Part shown: positions 1 through 6,721 of the stretch, piece after piece
Layout: every line of letters starts with the position of its first letter
Numbering within the stretch: the stretch's first letter is position 1
Assembly: GCA_007125875.1 (NCBI GenBank)
Contig: SLCI01000009.1
Span: 1-13,941 of the forward strand
Source of the DNA: Kiritimatiellia bacterium
GTDB taxonomy: Bacteria; Verrucomicrobiota; Kiritimatiellia; SLAD01
Direction: 5' to 3'
DNA length: 13,941 nt
Translations under genes and position numbers: made by a program
The notes under the pieces: model-generated
Seen by the model: only the letters and a program-made list of their open reading frames with translations
Databases searched by the model: none
What the model was told of the DNA's origin: nothing

Positions 1-707
1 AGAGGCAGCCGATCTATTCGAATAACGGCACACATAAACCCAAATCCTTTGATAAAATCCTTACGACGCTGAAAGGTCCGGTCGGCGTGTTCTGCATCGA
101 TGATGATGACGCAACCGAGCTGATCCGCCAACTGTTGCAGGAAGGGATCTCGGTACCCGAACAAGTGGCCGTCGTTGGCGTCAATAACGACCCGCTCGTT
201 TGCCCGTTTGCACGCGTACCCATCTCAAGCATTGACCCGGACTTCGAGGCAATCGGCTACCGGGCCGCACAGTTACTGAATCGCATGATGCGGGGCGAAA
301 AAGTCGAACCGAAGACCTACTGCGTTCAACCCAAAGGGATTGTGGTCCGGCGCAGCTCGGATATCCGAGCCGTGGAGGATGTACAGGTGGCTAAAGCTAT
401 CCGTTTTATCTGGGATCATTCCACCCAATGGCGTTCGATCAATCATATTGCCGAGCATGTAGGTCTCGCGACGCGCACGCTGCAGTGGCGATTCAAAAAG
501 GTTATGGGCTACTCGCTCCAGGACGAAATGATTCGATCGCGGATCGACCGGATCAAGGAAGAACTGATCCAGACCGACAAACCCATCCGGCAAATCGCCG
601 ATGAGATGGAATTTTCATCGGTCCAATACCTGATCCGTTTATTCAGCAAACAAGCCGGAACTTCCCCGCTCAAATTCCGGCGCGAACACAAGCGAATCAC
701 GGATTGA
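1..707 (+). CDS. XylR-like transcriptional regulator, sugar-binding plus AraC HTH domains (5' partial)
   Basis: The reading frame is open from base 3 to a TGA at 705-707, giving 234 visible residues; the start lies before the window. The first ~125 residues match the C-terminal half of a LacI/PBP1-type sugar-binding domain (FCIDDDDATELIRQ, then VAVVGVNNDPLVC and a stretch ending ISSIDPDFEAIGYRAA). After a short linker, the last ~105 residues form an AraC-type double helix-turn-helix, with helices around INHIAEHVGLATRTLQWRF and IRQIADEMEFSSVQYLIRLF and the usual ending GTSPLKFR. This combination is that of XylR-type regulators, which bind a sugar and activate carbohydrate genes. Such proteins are usually near 390 residues, so about 150 N-terminal residues are probably missing. 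Its target is not shown by the sequence. It is not adjacent to the glycoside hydrolase operon, so control of that operon is only possible. The GTG at 87 is internal to the domain and not a start. Confidence 0.9.
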   Translation, partial: RQPIYSNNGTHKPKSFDKILTTLKGPVGVFCIDDDDATELIRQLLQEGISVPEQVAVVGVNNDPLVCPFARVPISSIDPDFEAIGYRAAQLLNRMMRGEKVEPKTYCVQPKGIVVRRSSDIRAVEDVQVAKAIRFIWDHSTQWRSINHIAEHVGLATRTLQWRFKKVMGYSLQDEMIRSRIDRIKEELIQTDKPIRQIADEMEFSSVQYLIRLFSKQAGTSPLKFRREHKRITD

Positions 708-711
708 CACG

Positions 712-723
712 GGGCGGCCGCCC
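712..723. repeat. 12-bp perfect palindrome just after the regulator stop
   Basis: GGGCGGCCGCCC reads the same on both strands and begins 4 bases after the regulator stop codon. It could form a small GC hairpin (GGGC, loop GGCC, GCCC) at the end of the regulator transcript, or be a protein binding site. No T-run follows directly, so it is not called a terminator. It could also be chance. Confidence 0.35.
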
Positions 724-767
724 AGCCCGAACCTGCATAATACCATAAAAAAAGTTATAAATTTACG

Positions 768-796
768 TTGACGGCCATCTGGCAGTCTCCTATTCT
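768..796 (+). promoter_or_regulatory. Predicted sigma70-type promoter for the PEP-CTERM gene
   Basis: A -35-like TTGACG (768-773) and a -10-like TATTCT (791-796) are separated by exactly 17 bases, each one mismatch from the E. coli consensus. An A/T-rich stretch with a run of seven A (about 747-753) lies just upstream and could act as an UP element. Transcription would start near 802-804, leaving a leader of about 70 nt before the ATG at 875. It is predicted from spacing and match only; promoter consensus in PVC bacteria is less well known. Confidence 0.5.
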
Positions 797-818
797 CTCA
801 GCATGGTGTGTAAATCGT

Positions 819-842
819 TGATTCACCTGAATCAGCTTTTTT
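819..842 (+). promoter_or_regulatory. Leader hairpin followed by a T-run (possible attenuator, terminator or operator)
   Basis: TGATTCA (819-825) and TGAATCA (828-834) are exact inverted repeats around CC. As RNA this would be a 6-bp stem with an ACCT loop, or 7 bp with a two-base loop. GC then six T follow (837-842). It lies between the predicted promoter and the ribosome binding site of the PEP-CTERM gene. It may be a weak terminator for the upstream regulator transcript, an attenuator in the leader, or a dyad operator. The stem is short and A/T-rich, so strength as a terminator is doubtful. Confidence 0.35.
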
Positions 843-863
843 GAGCAAGCATGCAGAAGGAAA

Positions 864-868
864 AGGAG
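864..868 (+). promoter_or_regulatory. Shine-Dalgarno site that fixes the PEP-CTERM start
   Basis: AGGAG lies 6 bases before the ATG at 875. The upstream in-frame ATG at 851 has no comparable site and would put charged residues before the signal peptide, so 875 is preferred. Confidence 0.75.
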
Positions 869-874
869 ACTCGA

Positions 875-2020
875 ATGAAGACACGATGGACGAAACAGCG
901 AATGTTGGCTGGAACACTGGGTTTGTTGATAGCGGCTCCCTTTGCGGCGGAGGTGGCTTCGGGGCAAGCCGATTTCTATTACACGGATGCGGGCTCCAAC
1001 AAGCGCGTCACAACGACAGATAATTGGTCAACGAGCCCCACTGAGATCATCCAACCAGCAGCGGAGCCTGGCGCACTCGACAATTTATTTTTTAATATGG
1101 ATGGCGTCAATTCCAGCAATCCCCACTTGGCTGCGGGGAATCGCGCTTTTAACTCCGTCAACTTCCGTAGCAGTGGCACGGTGCAATTCGATGCTGCGGG
1201 ATTCACAAGCGAAAATGATCGTTTTCTGCTCGTCGGCTCTGGGGGGTTTAACGTGTTGAGCGGTGCGGGTCCGGTTACGGTTGGCACATCGGGCAATAAT
1301 GCCCAGCGCATTCTAACGCGATTTACCTCACTCAATAGCAGCCTCGTGAATGAATCTGACAGCCTACTGACATTCAATCGCAATGTCATCGGGTTCCACG
1401 ACGAAAATGAAACAGGAACGTTGACGATCAGTGGATCTGGCTCGGGAGGCATTCTGTTTAATGCGAACGTCAACGACAGAAATGCAGACACCAATCTCTC
1501 TGTCATCATCAACCGGACGGGAGCCAATGCGGGTGACGTTACGTTTGCTGGCAATGCGCGCTATACTGGATCCACCACAATTCAGTCGGGAGGACTGATC
1601 GTGAATGCAGATCTCGAGAGCTCTGGGGTAACCGTGCAAGATGGTGGACGAATTGGCGGGGAAGGAACAGTATTCAATGACCTTCACTTTGAGGAAGGTG
1701 CCCAATTTGATTTTTCGACCAGCTTGACGCTGAACGTGAACGGCACCGTCACCTTTGACGGATTCGGCATTGCCAACGTGGTGGCCGATTGGGCGAGCCT
1801 TGATCTAAATACTCCCTACACCTTGATTGACGGAGATATTAACGTTGCAAATTTAGCGAATCTCGGCAGTGGCGCCGCAGCTGAAGTTGGTAATGGTCGC
1901 AGCGCTTACTTTGAGGAAGACAGCTTAAACATGACGGTCATTCCTGAGCCGAATACGCTCGGGCTAATCGGCTTAGCATTAGGCATGGGCGCCCTAGCCC
2001 GTCGTCGATTGATCGCATGA
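875..2020 (+). CDS. PEP-CTERM sorting domain protein with autotransporter-type beta-strand repeat
   Basis: This is a secreted 381-residue protein. It begins with a basic segment (MKTRWTKQR), a hydrophobic stretch (about 10-25) and a likely signal peptidase site near residue 32 (SGQA/DF). The body is rich in Gly, Asn, Ser and Thr with alternating beta-strand patterns. Residues ~221-265 (TFAGNARYTGSTTIQSGGL followed by a GGRIGGEGTV turn) resemble the autotransporter-associated beta-strand repeat. The C-terminus has the PEP-CTERM tripartite signal: PEP at 357-359, a hydrophobic helix (LGLIGLALGMGALA) and the basic cluster RRR. In known systems, exosortase cuts at this tail and the product goes to the surface or extracellular matrix; no exosortase gene is in the window. 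The predicted promoter upstream and strong terminator downstream make it a single-gene unit. No enzymatic motif was seen; a structural or matrix role is likely but unproven. Confidence 0.9.
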   Translation: MKTRWTKQRMLAGTLGLLIAAPFAAEVASGQADFYYTDAGSNKRVTTTDNWSTSPTEIIQPAAEPGALDNLFFNMDGVNSSNPHLAAGNRAFNSVNFRSSGTVQFDAAGFTSENDRFLLVGSGGFNVLSGAGPVTVGTSGNNAQRILTRFTSLNSSLVNESDSLLTFNRNVIGFHDENETGTLTISGSGSGGILFNANVNDRNADTNLSVIINRTGANAGDVTFAGNARYTGSTTIQSGGLIVNADLESSGVTVQDGGRIGGEGTVFNDLHFEEGAQFDFSTSLTLNVNGTVTFDGFGIANVVADWASLDLNTPYTLIDGDINVANLANLGSGAAAEVGNGRSAYFEEDSLNMTVIPEPNTLGLIGLALGMGALARRRLIA

Positions 2021-2045
2021 AACTGACATTCGTCTCCTGACTTGC

Positions 2046-2083
2046 AACCTCCGTCCAGCAATCTGCTGGGCGGAGGTTTTTTT
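2046..2083 (+). terminator. Strong Rho-independent terminator
   Basis: Arms 2046-2060 (AACCTCCGTCCAGCA) and 2064-2078 pair over 15 bp with one T:G wobble and a 3-nt ATC loop, followed by an uninterrupted T-run at 2077-2083. It starts 26 bases after the PEP-CTERM stop codon and ends that transcript, separating it from the YceI gene. Confidence 0.92.
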
Positions 2084-2108
2084 ATAAACTCGTTAAAGTC
2101 ACGGGTGG

Positions 2109-2732
2109 ATGATGAAACATCAGAAATGGAAAATGGTTACGCCTGCAACCCTCGTCAGCCTAGCTGGACTTTTCCAAGCGCAAGCAACGAAACCGGATCA
2201 AGCAAGCGAGCAGTTACTTGATTCATTCCGCATCGACACAACGCGTTCACAAATCGATTTCGCGATTAATCATCTTGAATTTATGACCGTGCGTGGTGCT
2301 TTCAATGAATATGATGCTATGCTGCATATGGCGGGCACCGATTGGACAACACTTGAACTGCAAGCGACTATCGCGGCGGTGAGTATATATACGGGCCGAG
2401 GGATTCTCGATGACAATCTGCGCAGCGTCGATTTTTTTGACGTCGATACATATCCCGAAATCACATTTGTTAGCCATAGCATCGCACCGCACGGGAAAGA
2501 TTATCGAGTGTCCGGGCACCTCACGATGAAGGGTATCACGGAAGAGGTAATCCTTGCCCTTACCATTCTTGATACCTTAACCGATCAACGCGGCTATACT
2601 GGTATGCGCTTTCGGCTGAGCGGTGAACTAAATCGCCAGATCTTTGGTGTTAGTCAGGGCGGCATGCCCGATCGCCTGATCAACGATATTGTGCAATTGG
2701 AAATTCAGGTTGAGGCAATGCGACAGGACTAA
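2109..2732 (+). CDS. Secreted YceI-family protein (lipocalin-like isoprenoid/lipid binder)
   Basis: The product is 207 residues. The N-terminus (MMKHQKWKMVTPATLVSLAG) has a basic start, a hydrophobic core and a likely signal peptidase I site after AQA (residue 26), so it is probably periplasmic. Residues ~38-203 follow the YceI pattern: FRIDTTRSQIDFAINHLEF, VRGAFNEYDA, DDNLRSVDFFDVDTYPEITF, then GHLTMKGITEEV and a terminal beta-strand (VQLEIQVEA). YceI proteins form an extended lipocalin-like barrel that binds polyprenoid or other amphiphilic molecules; their cell role is poorly known and linked to stress or isoprenoid handling. The start is uncertain between adjacent ATG codons at 2109 and 2112; upstream GGGTGG is only a weak ribosome binding site. 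It lies after a strong terminator, so it needs its own promoter, which I could not identify. No link to the glycan operon is evident. Confidence 0.9.
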   Translation: MMKHQKWKMVTPATLVSLAGLFQAQATKPDQASEQLLDSFRIDTTRSQIDFAINHLEFMTVRGAFNEYDAMLHMAGTDWTTLELQATIAAVSIYTGRGILDDNLRSVDFFDVDTYPEITFVSHSIAPHGKDYRVSGHLTMKGITEEVILALTILDTLTDQRGYTGMRFRLSGELNRQIFGVSQGGMPDRLINDIVQLEIQVEAMRQD

Positions 2733-2800
2733 AGAATTCAGCATACATCGTTCGACGAGGAGCAGTCAGCGGGCACACGCCGATTAAATGGATTTGGAGG

Positions 2801-2812
2801 GCGGAGCTCCGC
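2801..2812. repeat. 12-bp perfect palindrome in the convergent intergenic region
   Basis: GCGGAGCTCCGC is self-complementary. It lies in the 178-bp non-coding stretch between the YceI stop and the convergent sulfatase stop. It may be a binding site or part of a transcript-end structure; chance is possible. Confidence 0.3.
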
Positions 2813-2840
2813 GACGCCGAGATATTGCATGGATCACGAA

Positions 2841-2854
2841 TAGCCCTTGGGCTA
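2841..2854. terminator. Weak bidirectional hairpin between convergent genes
   Basis: TAGCCC (2841-2846) and GGGCTA (2849-2854) are inverted repeats, and a second GGGCT copy (2860-2864) can compete for pairing. It lies between two converging transcripts, where a shared terminator is expected, but there is no T-run on either strand and the loop is very short. Called only as a candidate. Confidence 0.25.
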
Positions 2855-2910
2855 GCCACGGGCTCGCAACTCTCGACCCTCCCGAATCATTCGCCCTTGT
2901 CTCATTTTCG

Positions 2911-4455
2911 TTAACTACCGGCCGGCATTTTCGGTCTCAGCTCGGATCCGTCCGTCTTGTTGATGGGATACAAGGCGTCGCGGCGTTCCAACGCACCGAT
3001 CAATCCCTGCATCATCTCCCGCAGTTTCTCCAGCTGATCAGACGCTAGGTTATGTTGCTCGGCGGGATCCTCCGCTAAGTTGAAAAGTTCATATCGTTGC
3101 GGCATGGCCTCAGTGGGCACATAGTGATAGATCACTTTCCAGTCACCATCACGCCAACTGCTCCAGTAATCGCTGCGATGCGGGCCATGCGGATAATGCA
3201 TCAGAAACTGTTCTGGTCGGCTGGGATCGCCTCGACCGCTGAACAACGTGTCTAACAGATATCCTTCCACGACGTGATCGTCCGGCCATGCCACGTTAGC
3301 GAGATTGAGCAGGGTTGGGAAGATATCCTCAATTGATGCGACTTGCTGTTGAATAGCACCGGCGGCAATGGGCAACCGTTGCTGCATCGGATTGTCAGTA
3401 TCCGGCTGAGCCCAGGCAGCAATGAACGCGGTGCGCATGCCACCTTCGTAATGAGAGCCTTTCATTCCCCGTAGCGGCGCGGAGGCCGCGACGTCATGCG
3501 CTCCGCCAATCGGTGCGTCCGACCCGTTGTCACCCAGAAAAATCAGCAAGGTGTTCTCGGATACCCCCAGTTTTTCAAGGTGATCGAGCGTGTCGCCCAG
3601 CGACTTGTCCATCCCCTCAATCAGTGTGGCGAACGCCTGCACATCCTCGCTCTTGCCGGAGTCGACATAATGCGCCGCGAAACGGGGATCACTTTCGAAG
3701 GGGTCGTGGACGGCATAATGCGAAAAGTGCAGAAAGAAGGGCCGTTCCGCCTCTACCGCCTCCGTTATCTGCTTTTTCGCTTCCAGCGTAAGCGCCTCGG
3801 TAAGCCAGATGTCCATATCGTGATAGTGCTCCAGATCGGGAACCGGCGCGGGCCAACCGCCCGAAATCGCGCCAAACCGATCCTCACCGCGGTAACTGCC
3901 CGGCATGCCGTAAGCGGTACCGGCAATGTTGACATCGAAGCCAAGATTCGCCGGATCCGCTCCCTCTGAGCCCAGCGGCCCCAAGTGACCCTTACCAATA
4001 TGGATGGTGCGATACCCCTGTTCACGCAGCAGGCCCTGTAAGGATACATCATCGCTCTTCATGCCGAGCCAGTTCCATTCCGACGGGCCTTGTGGTCCGG
4101 CGTTGTTCTGATCAAACCGGATCCAGTTGGTGGTGCGATGAAAGGCGGGGTTTTGTCCGGTCAACAGGGAAACACGTGACGGCGAGCAGACGCTCATGGC
4201 GTAGAAGTTATTGAACCGTATGCCAATTTCCGCCAAACGCTCCATGTTGGGTGTGCGATAGAAATCATTCAACGGGTACCGCTTCGGTTGCCCTTCCCGA
4301 TCGGTCAAAAACGGCACGGAGGTATCCATCACCCCCATGTCATCGATGAAGAACAGAATGATATTAGGCTTCTGCACATCGGCTTCACCCCAGGACGGAA
4401 ACAAGGTGAATAGAAAGCAAGCCAGAACGGCTCTACGCAGTATCCGCTGAATCAC
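2911..4455 (-). CDS. Secreted S1-family formylglycine sulfatase
   Basis: The 514-residue product begins with a signal peptide (MIQRILRRAVLACFLFTLFP, likely cut after GEA at residue 25). The alkaline-phosphatase-fold core follows: NIILFFIDDMG with metal-ligand Asp38/Asp39; the sulfatase signature C90-S-P-S-R94, whose cysteine is converted to formylglycine; K155 and H157 in GKGHLG; H246 and H250 in HYAVHDPF; and D309-N310 in IFLGDNGSD. The C-terminal subdomain (~430-490) is typical (DGDWKVIY, YELFNLAEDPAEQHNL). Enzymes of this type remove sulfate esters from carbohydrates in the periplasm or outside the cell; the exact sulfate position cannot be read from sequence. Maturation needs a formylglycine-generating or anSME enzyme, not present here. 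The GTG start is chosen because AAGGGGAG sits 7 nt upstream and the signal peptide starts there. It is the last gene of the leftward operon, 30 nt after GH112, suggesting a sulfated galactan substrate. Confidence 0.95.
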   Translation of the reverse strand: MIQRILRRAVLACFLFTLFPSWGEADVQKPNIILFFIDDMGVMDTSVPFLTDREGQPKRYPLNDFYRTPNMERLAEIGIRFNNFYAMSVCSPSRVSLLTGQNPAFHRTTNWIRFDQNNAGPQGPSEWNWLGMKSDDVSLQGLLREQGYRTIHIGKGHLGPLGSEGADPANLGFDVNIAGTAYGMPGSYRGEDRFGAISGGWPAPVPDLEHYHDMDIWLTEALTLEAKKQITEAVEAERPFFLHFSHYAVHDPFESDPRFAAHYVDSGKSEDVQAFATLIEGMDKSLGDTLDHLEKLGVSENTLLIFLGDNGSDAPIGGAHDVAASAPLRGMKGSHYEGGMRTAFIAAWAQPDTDNPMQQRLPIAAGAIQQQVASIEDIFPTLLNLANVAWPDDHVVEGYLLDTLFSGRGDPSRPEQFLMHYPHGPHRSDYWSSWRDGDWKVIYHYVPTEAMPQRYELFNLAEDPAEQHNLASDQLEKLREMMQGLIGALERRDALYPINKTDGSELRPKMPAGS

Positions 4456-4462
4456 GACATAG

Positions 4463-4470
4463 CTCCCCTT
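4463..4470 (-). promoter_or_regulatory. Shine-Dalgarno site that selects a GTG start for the sulfatase
   Basis: On the minus strand AAGGGGAG lies 7 nt before the GTG at 4455. An ATG at 4458-4460 is nearer (2-nt spacer) and out of frame: it reads Met-Ser-stop, its TGA overlapping the GTG. The spacing favours the GTG. Confidence 0.7.
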
Positions 4471-4485
4471 CCGTTCCGACGACGC

Positions 4486-6720
4486 CTAGACAGAGGCCAC
4501 CTCTTCGTGCATGGCACCAGCCGAATCGGCTGGTTCGATTTCATTTCCGGCCAGATCAAACCATTTGGAGGCGTTCGCCGCCAGCCCGACCGTTCGTTTC
4601 TCGCCTGCACCGTCAGAAATCACGGTGGTTTGCGGATCGTTGGAGTTATTGATGACGATATATTTACCGGTCTCTGGATAGCTCGCGATCTCGGTATGAA
4701 TGTTATCGGCATACCAGCGCGTCTCCATCTCCTCTTCCCGACCCGCCGCATACCAGATGACCCGCTGCAACAATCGATTCTGTTCCGGTCCCAATTGGAA
4801 GCCAGCCAGATACACCCCCCTGCCCTGCCCAAAATCATTCGCCGCAATGGTGACGTTATGGTCTGCGTCCTTCGCAACAATCTGAGTGGACTCGAGACAG
4901 GGATAAACGCCTTGCACGTGCTTGCCAAGTGCTGGAGCGCCATTGACGAAATCGGACGCCACAAAATGTCCCTCGACCAGATCAGTTGGAATGACTTTCT
5001 TGGTATCATTCGAGAGGCCGATTTCTTTTTGCACACCGAGCACATCCCAGAGTTGATAATAGGCACCGCCGTTTTCGTGCGCGGTGGGATCAAGCACTCC
5101 GACCAAGCCACCGCCACCATCGACGAATTCGCGGATCGCCGCGACGACTTTGGGATCAGCCCAATTGGACCCTCCGCTCCAAGCGGTGCCGGCCAAACCG
5201 AGATTGATAATCACGCCGATGTCCTTCGGGATACCGTTGCGCACATCATCAAAATTGAGCCACTCCAAATCGAACGGCTGCCCTGACAGCGACTCTGTGA
5301 TGCCGCCTTCCGGCCAAGTCTGATCAAATCCCCAGGAGCGATGCACGCCCCACGCATTCAGGATGCCTACTTTAAACGGCGCATTTTCCACCGGCGTGAA
5401 GTTCGTGTGCTCACAAATGCCGTAGAACTCTTTGGTTTGATATTCGAGATAGTCAATGAAGTCCGGATACTTGATGGCGAGATCCAGATAGCCACCATAG
5501 CCGATCCGGTGCACCAATTTGCGCAGCATCGCGCGTCGAATCCACATCCAATACTTTTTGCAATCCGCAACGGGATCGCCTCCCTCCGAAAAGGTGGGGC
5601 GATCCAGCAGATCGACGGGGAAGAAGTAGGGATAGAGTCGCAGCTCTTTGACGAGATCACCAGGCACATCGGCAATACGGCGCACTTCGCGACCATTGAT
5701 GCAGGGGCCGATAATTCCGTCATAACCGATCTGCTGGAAGGCCGGTCGATAAGGCTCCGTACCAATCCAGTGATCGCAGTAGAACAGCACCGCCTTTTTC
5801 CCTGCGTCATGAACTTGTTTCACACATTGGCTGGCCCATTCGACCATGAACTCATGGATAAACTCGATCCAGTCGAGATACGCTCGGCTTGGGACGCGAT
5901 CGGTGGAATTGAAATAGCCGTCCTCCACGATGTCGTTGGGACGCAACCGATACCCTTTCTTTTCCTCGAACTCGTCCAGCGCCTGAGCCGACATACAATC
6001 GAGATAGCCGTACCAATCCTGATACAGCGTGCGATGTTGTGGATCGGTGATAATGGGAAACTGATAGGCCATCGAGGTAAAGCGAACGAAATCGGTGTCC
6101 GGATGCGTCTCAAGCCACTTGTCGAGAAACTTAGCGATGTGTTCGCGGGTCGCCTTTTTGCGCGGATCAATACCTGATTGGTGCGGCTTATCACCCCAAT
6201 TATTGGTGAGATGGTTGTACATCGAGGTCGTCTCCCAAATCTGGTAGACGAGAAAATTGACGCTGTAGACATTCCATTTGGCACAGTTGCGGACCGTAAC
6301 AATGCCGTCGGCATAATCCCAGTCCGTGGTTGGCACCACGTCGCCGGTGGTACGATTGACGACTTCCCAGTATTTTTTGCAATCGTTGATTTCATCGATC
6401 CGATACTGCTCCGGCGAATAGCGCGCCAGAATATCAATTCGCATGGTTGTATCGCGTGCGGTCTGCGGCGTGGAAAAGAGATACTTCTGCTGATTGTCTT
6501 CAGGATGCGCCTGATTCCATTCCTGATCAGCTCGGATCAGGCACAAGGTGGAGTAGATGTCGTAGCCGAGGCTTGTAATCGAATCTGATAACACGGTGCC
6601 GTCTGAATCGCGAAATGCGTCTGCACCCCATCGCTTGGCTAAGTCCAACACGACGTCGTCCATGCCCGCCTGTGCCGGCAACGTAAATCCGCCCTTTTTG
6701 TGGGTTTGTTCTGCATTCAT
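4486..6720 (-). CDS. GH112 1,3-beta-galactosyl-N-acetylhexosamine phosphorylase family protein
   Basis: The 744-residue product, without a signal peptide, matches the length and order of GH112 phosphorylases (bifidobacterial lacto-N-biose phosphorylase is ~750 residues). Family-typical segments are GGFTLPAQAGM and WGADAFRDSDGT at the N-terminus, KYWEVVNRTTGDVV, VYQIWETTSMYNHLTNNWGD, the (beta/alpha)8 barrel segment FYCDHWIGTEPY, IGYGGYLDLA, and a glutamine amidotransferase-like domain (~450-660). D316 is the expected general acid, equivalent to Asp313 of the Bifidobacterium enzyme. The family cleaves beta-galactosyl disaccharides with phosphate into alpha-galactose 1-phosphate plus GlcNAc, GalNAc or, in one subgroup, L-rhamnose. 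Which acceptor applies here is not settled by sequence alone. Its ATG is 1 nt after the GH42 stop, and its ribosome binding site is made by the GH42 C-terminal codons (AAGGAGAAGGAA), so the two are probably co-translated. No N-acetylhexosamine kinase or galT/galE gene is in the window. Confidence 0.93.
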   Translation of the reverse strand: MNAEQTHKKGGFTLPAQAGMDDVVLDLAKRWGADAFRDSDGTVLSDSITSLGYDIYSTLCLIRADQEWNQAHPEDNQQKYLFSTPQTARDTTMRIDILARYSPEQYRIDEINDCKKYWEVVNRTTGDVVPTTDWDYADGIVTVRNCAKWNVYSVNFLVYQIWETTSMYNHLTNNWGDKPHQSGIDPRKKATREHIAKFLDKWLETHPDTDFVRFTSMAYQFPIITDPQHRTLYQDWYGYLDCMSAQALDEFEEKKGYRLRPNDIVEDGYFNSTDRVPSRAYLDWIEFIHEFMVEWASQCVKQVHDAGKKAVLFYCDHWIGTEPYRPAFQQIGYDGIIGPCINGREVRRIADVPGDLVKELRLYPYFFPVDLLDRPTFSEGGDPVADCKKYWMWIRRAMLRKLVHRIGYGGYLDLAIKYPDFIDYLEYQTKEFYGICEHTNFTPVENAPFKVGILNAWGVHRSWGFDQTWPEGGITESLSGQPFDLEWLNFDDVRNGIPKDIGVIINLGLAGTAWSGGSNWADPKVVAAIREFVDGGGGLVGVLDPTAHENGGAYYQLWDVLGVQKEIGLSNDTKKVIPTDLVEGHFVASDFVNGAPALGKHVQGVYPCLESTQIVAKDADHNVTIAANDFGQGRGVYLAGFQLGPEQNRLLQRVIWYAAGREEEMETRWYADNIHTEIASYPETGKYIVINNSNDPQTTVISDGAGEKRTVGLAANASKWFDLAGNEIEPADSAGAMHEEVASV

Positions 6721-6721
6721 A

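Noticed and set aside
979..1554. 191-residue open frame on the - strand inside the PEP-CTERM gene
   Set aside because: Antisense to a gene with signal peptide, ribosome binding site and PEP-CTERM tail; no domain seen.
2788..3048. 86-residue open frame on the + strand after YceI
   Set aside because: More than half lies antisense to the sulfatase C-terminus; no domain or ribosome binding site of note.
4507..5286. 259-residue open frame on the + strand inside GH112
   Set aside because: Antisense to the C-terminal part of the GH112 gene, with no domain or ribosome binding site support.
5341..6177. 278-residue open frame on the + strand inside GH112
   Set aside because: It lies fully antisense to a gene with strong family motifs and shows no recognisable domain; it is a shadow of codon bias.
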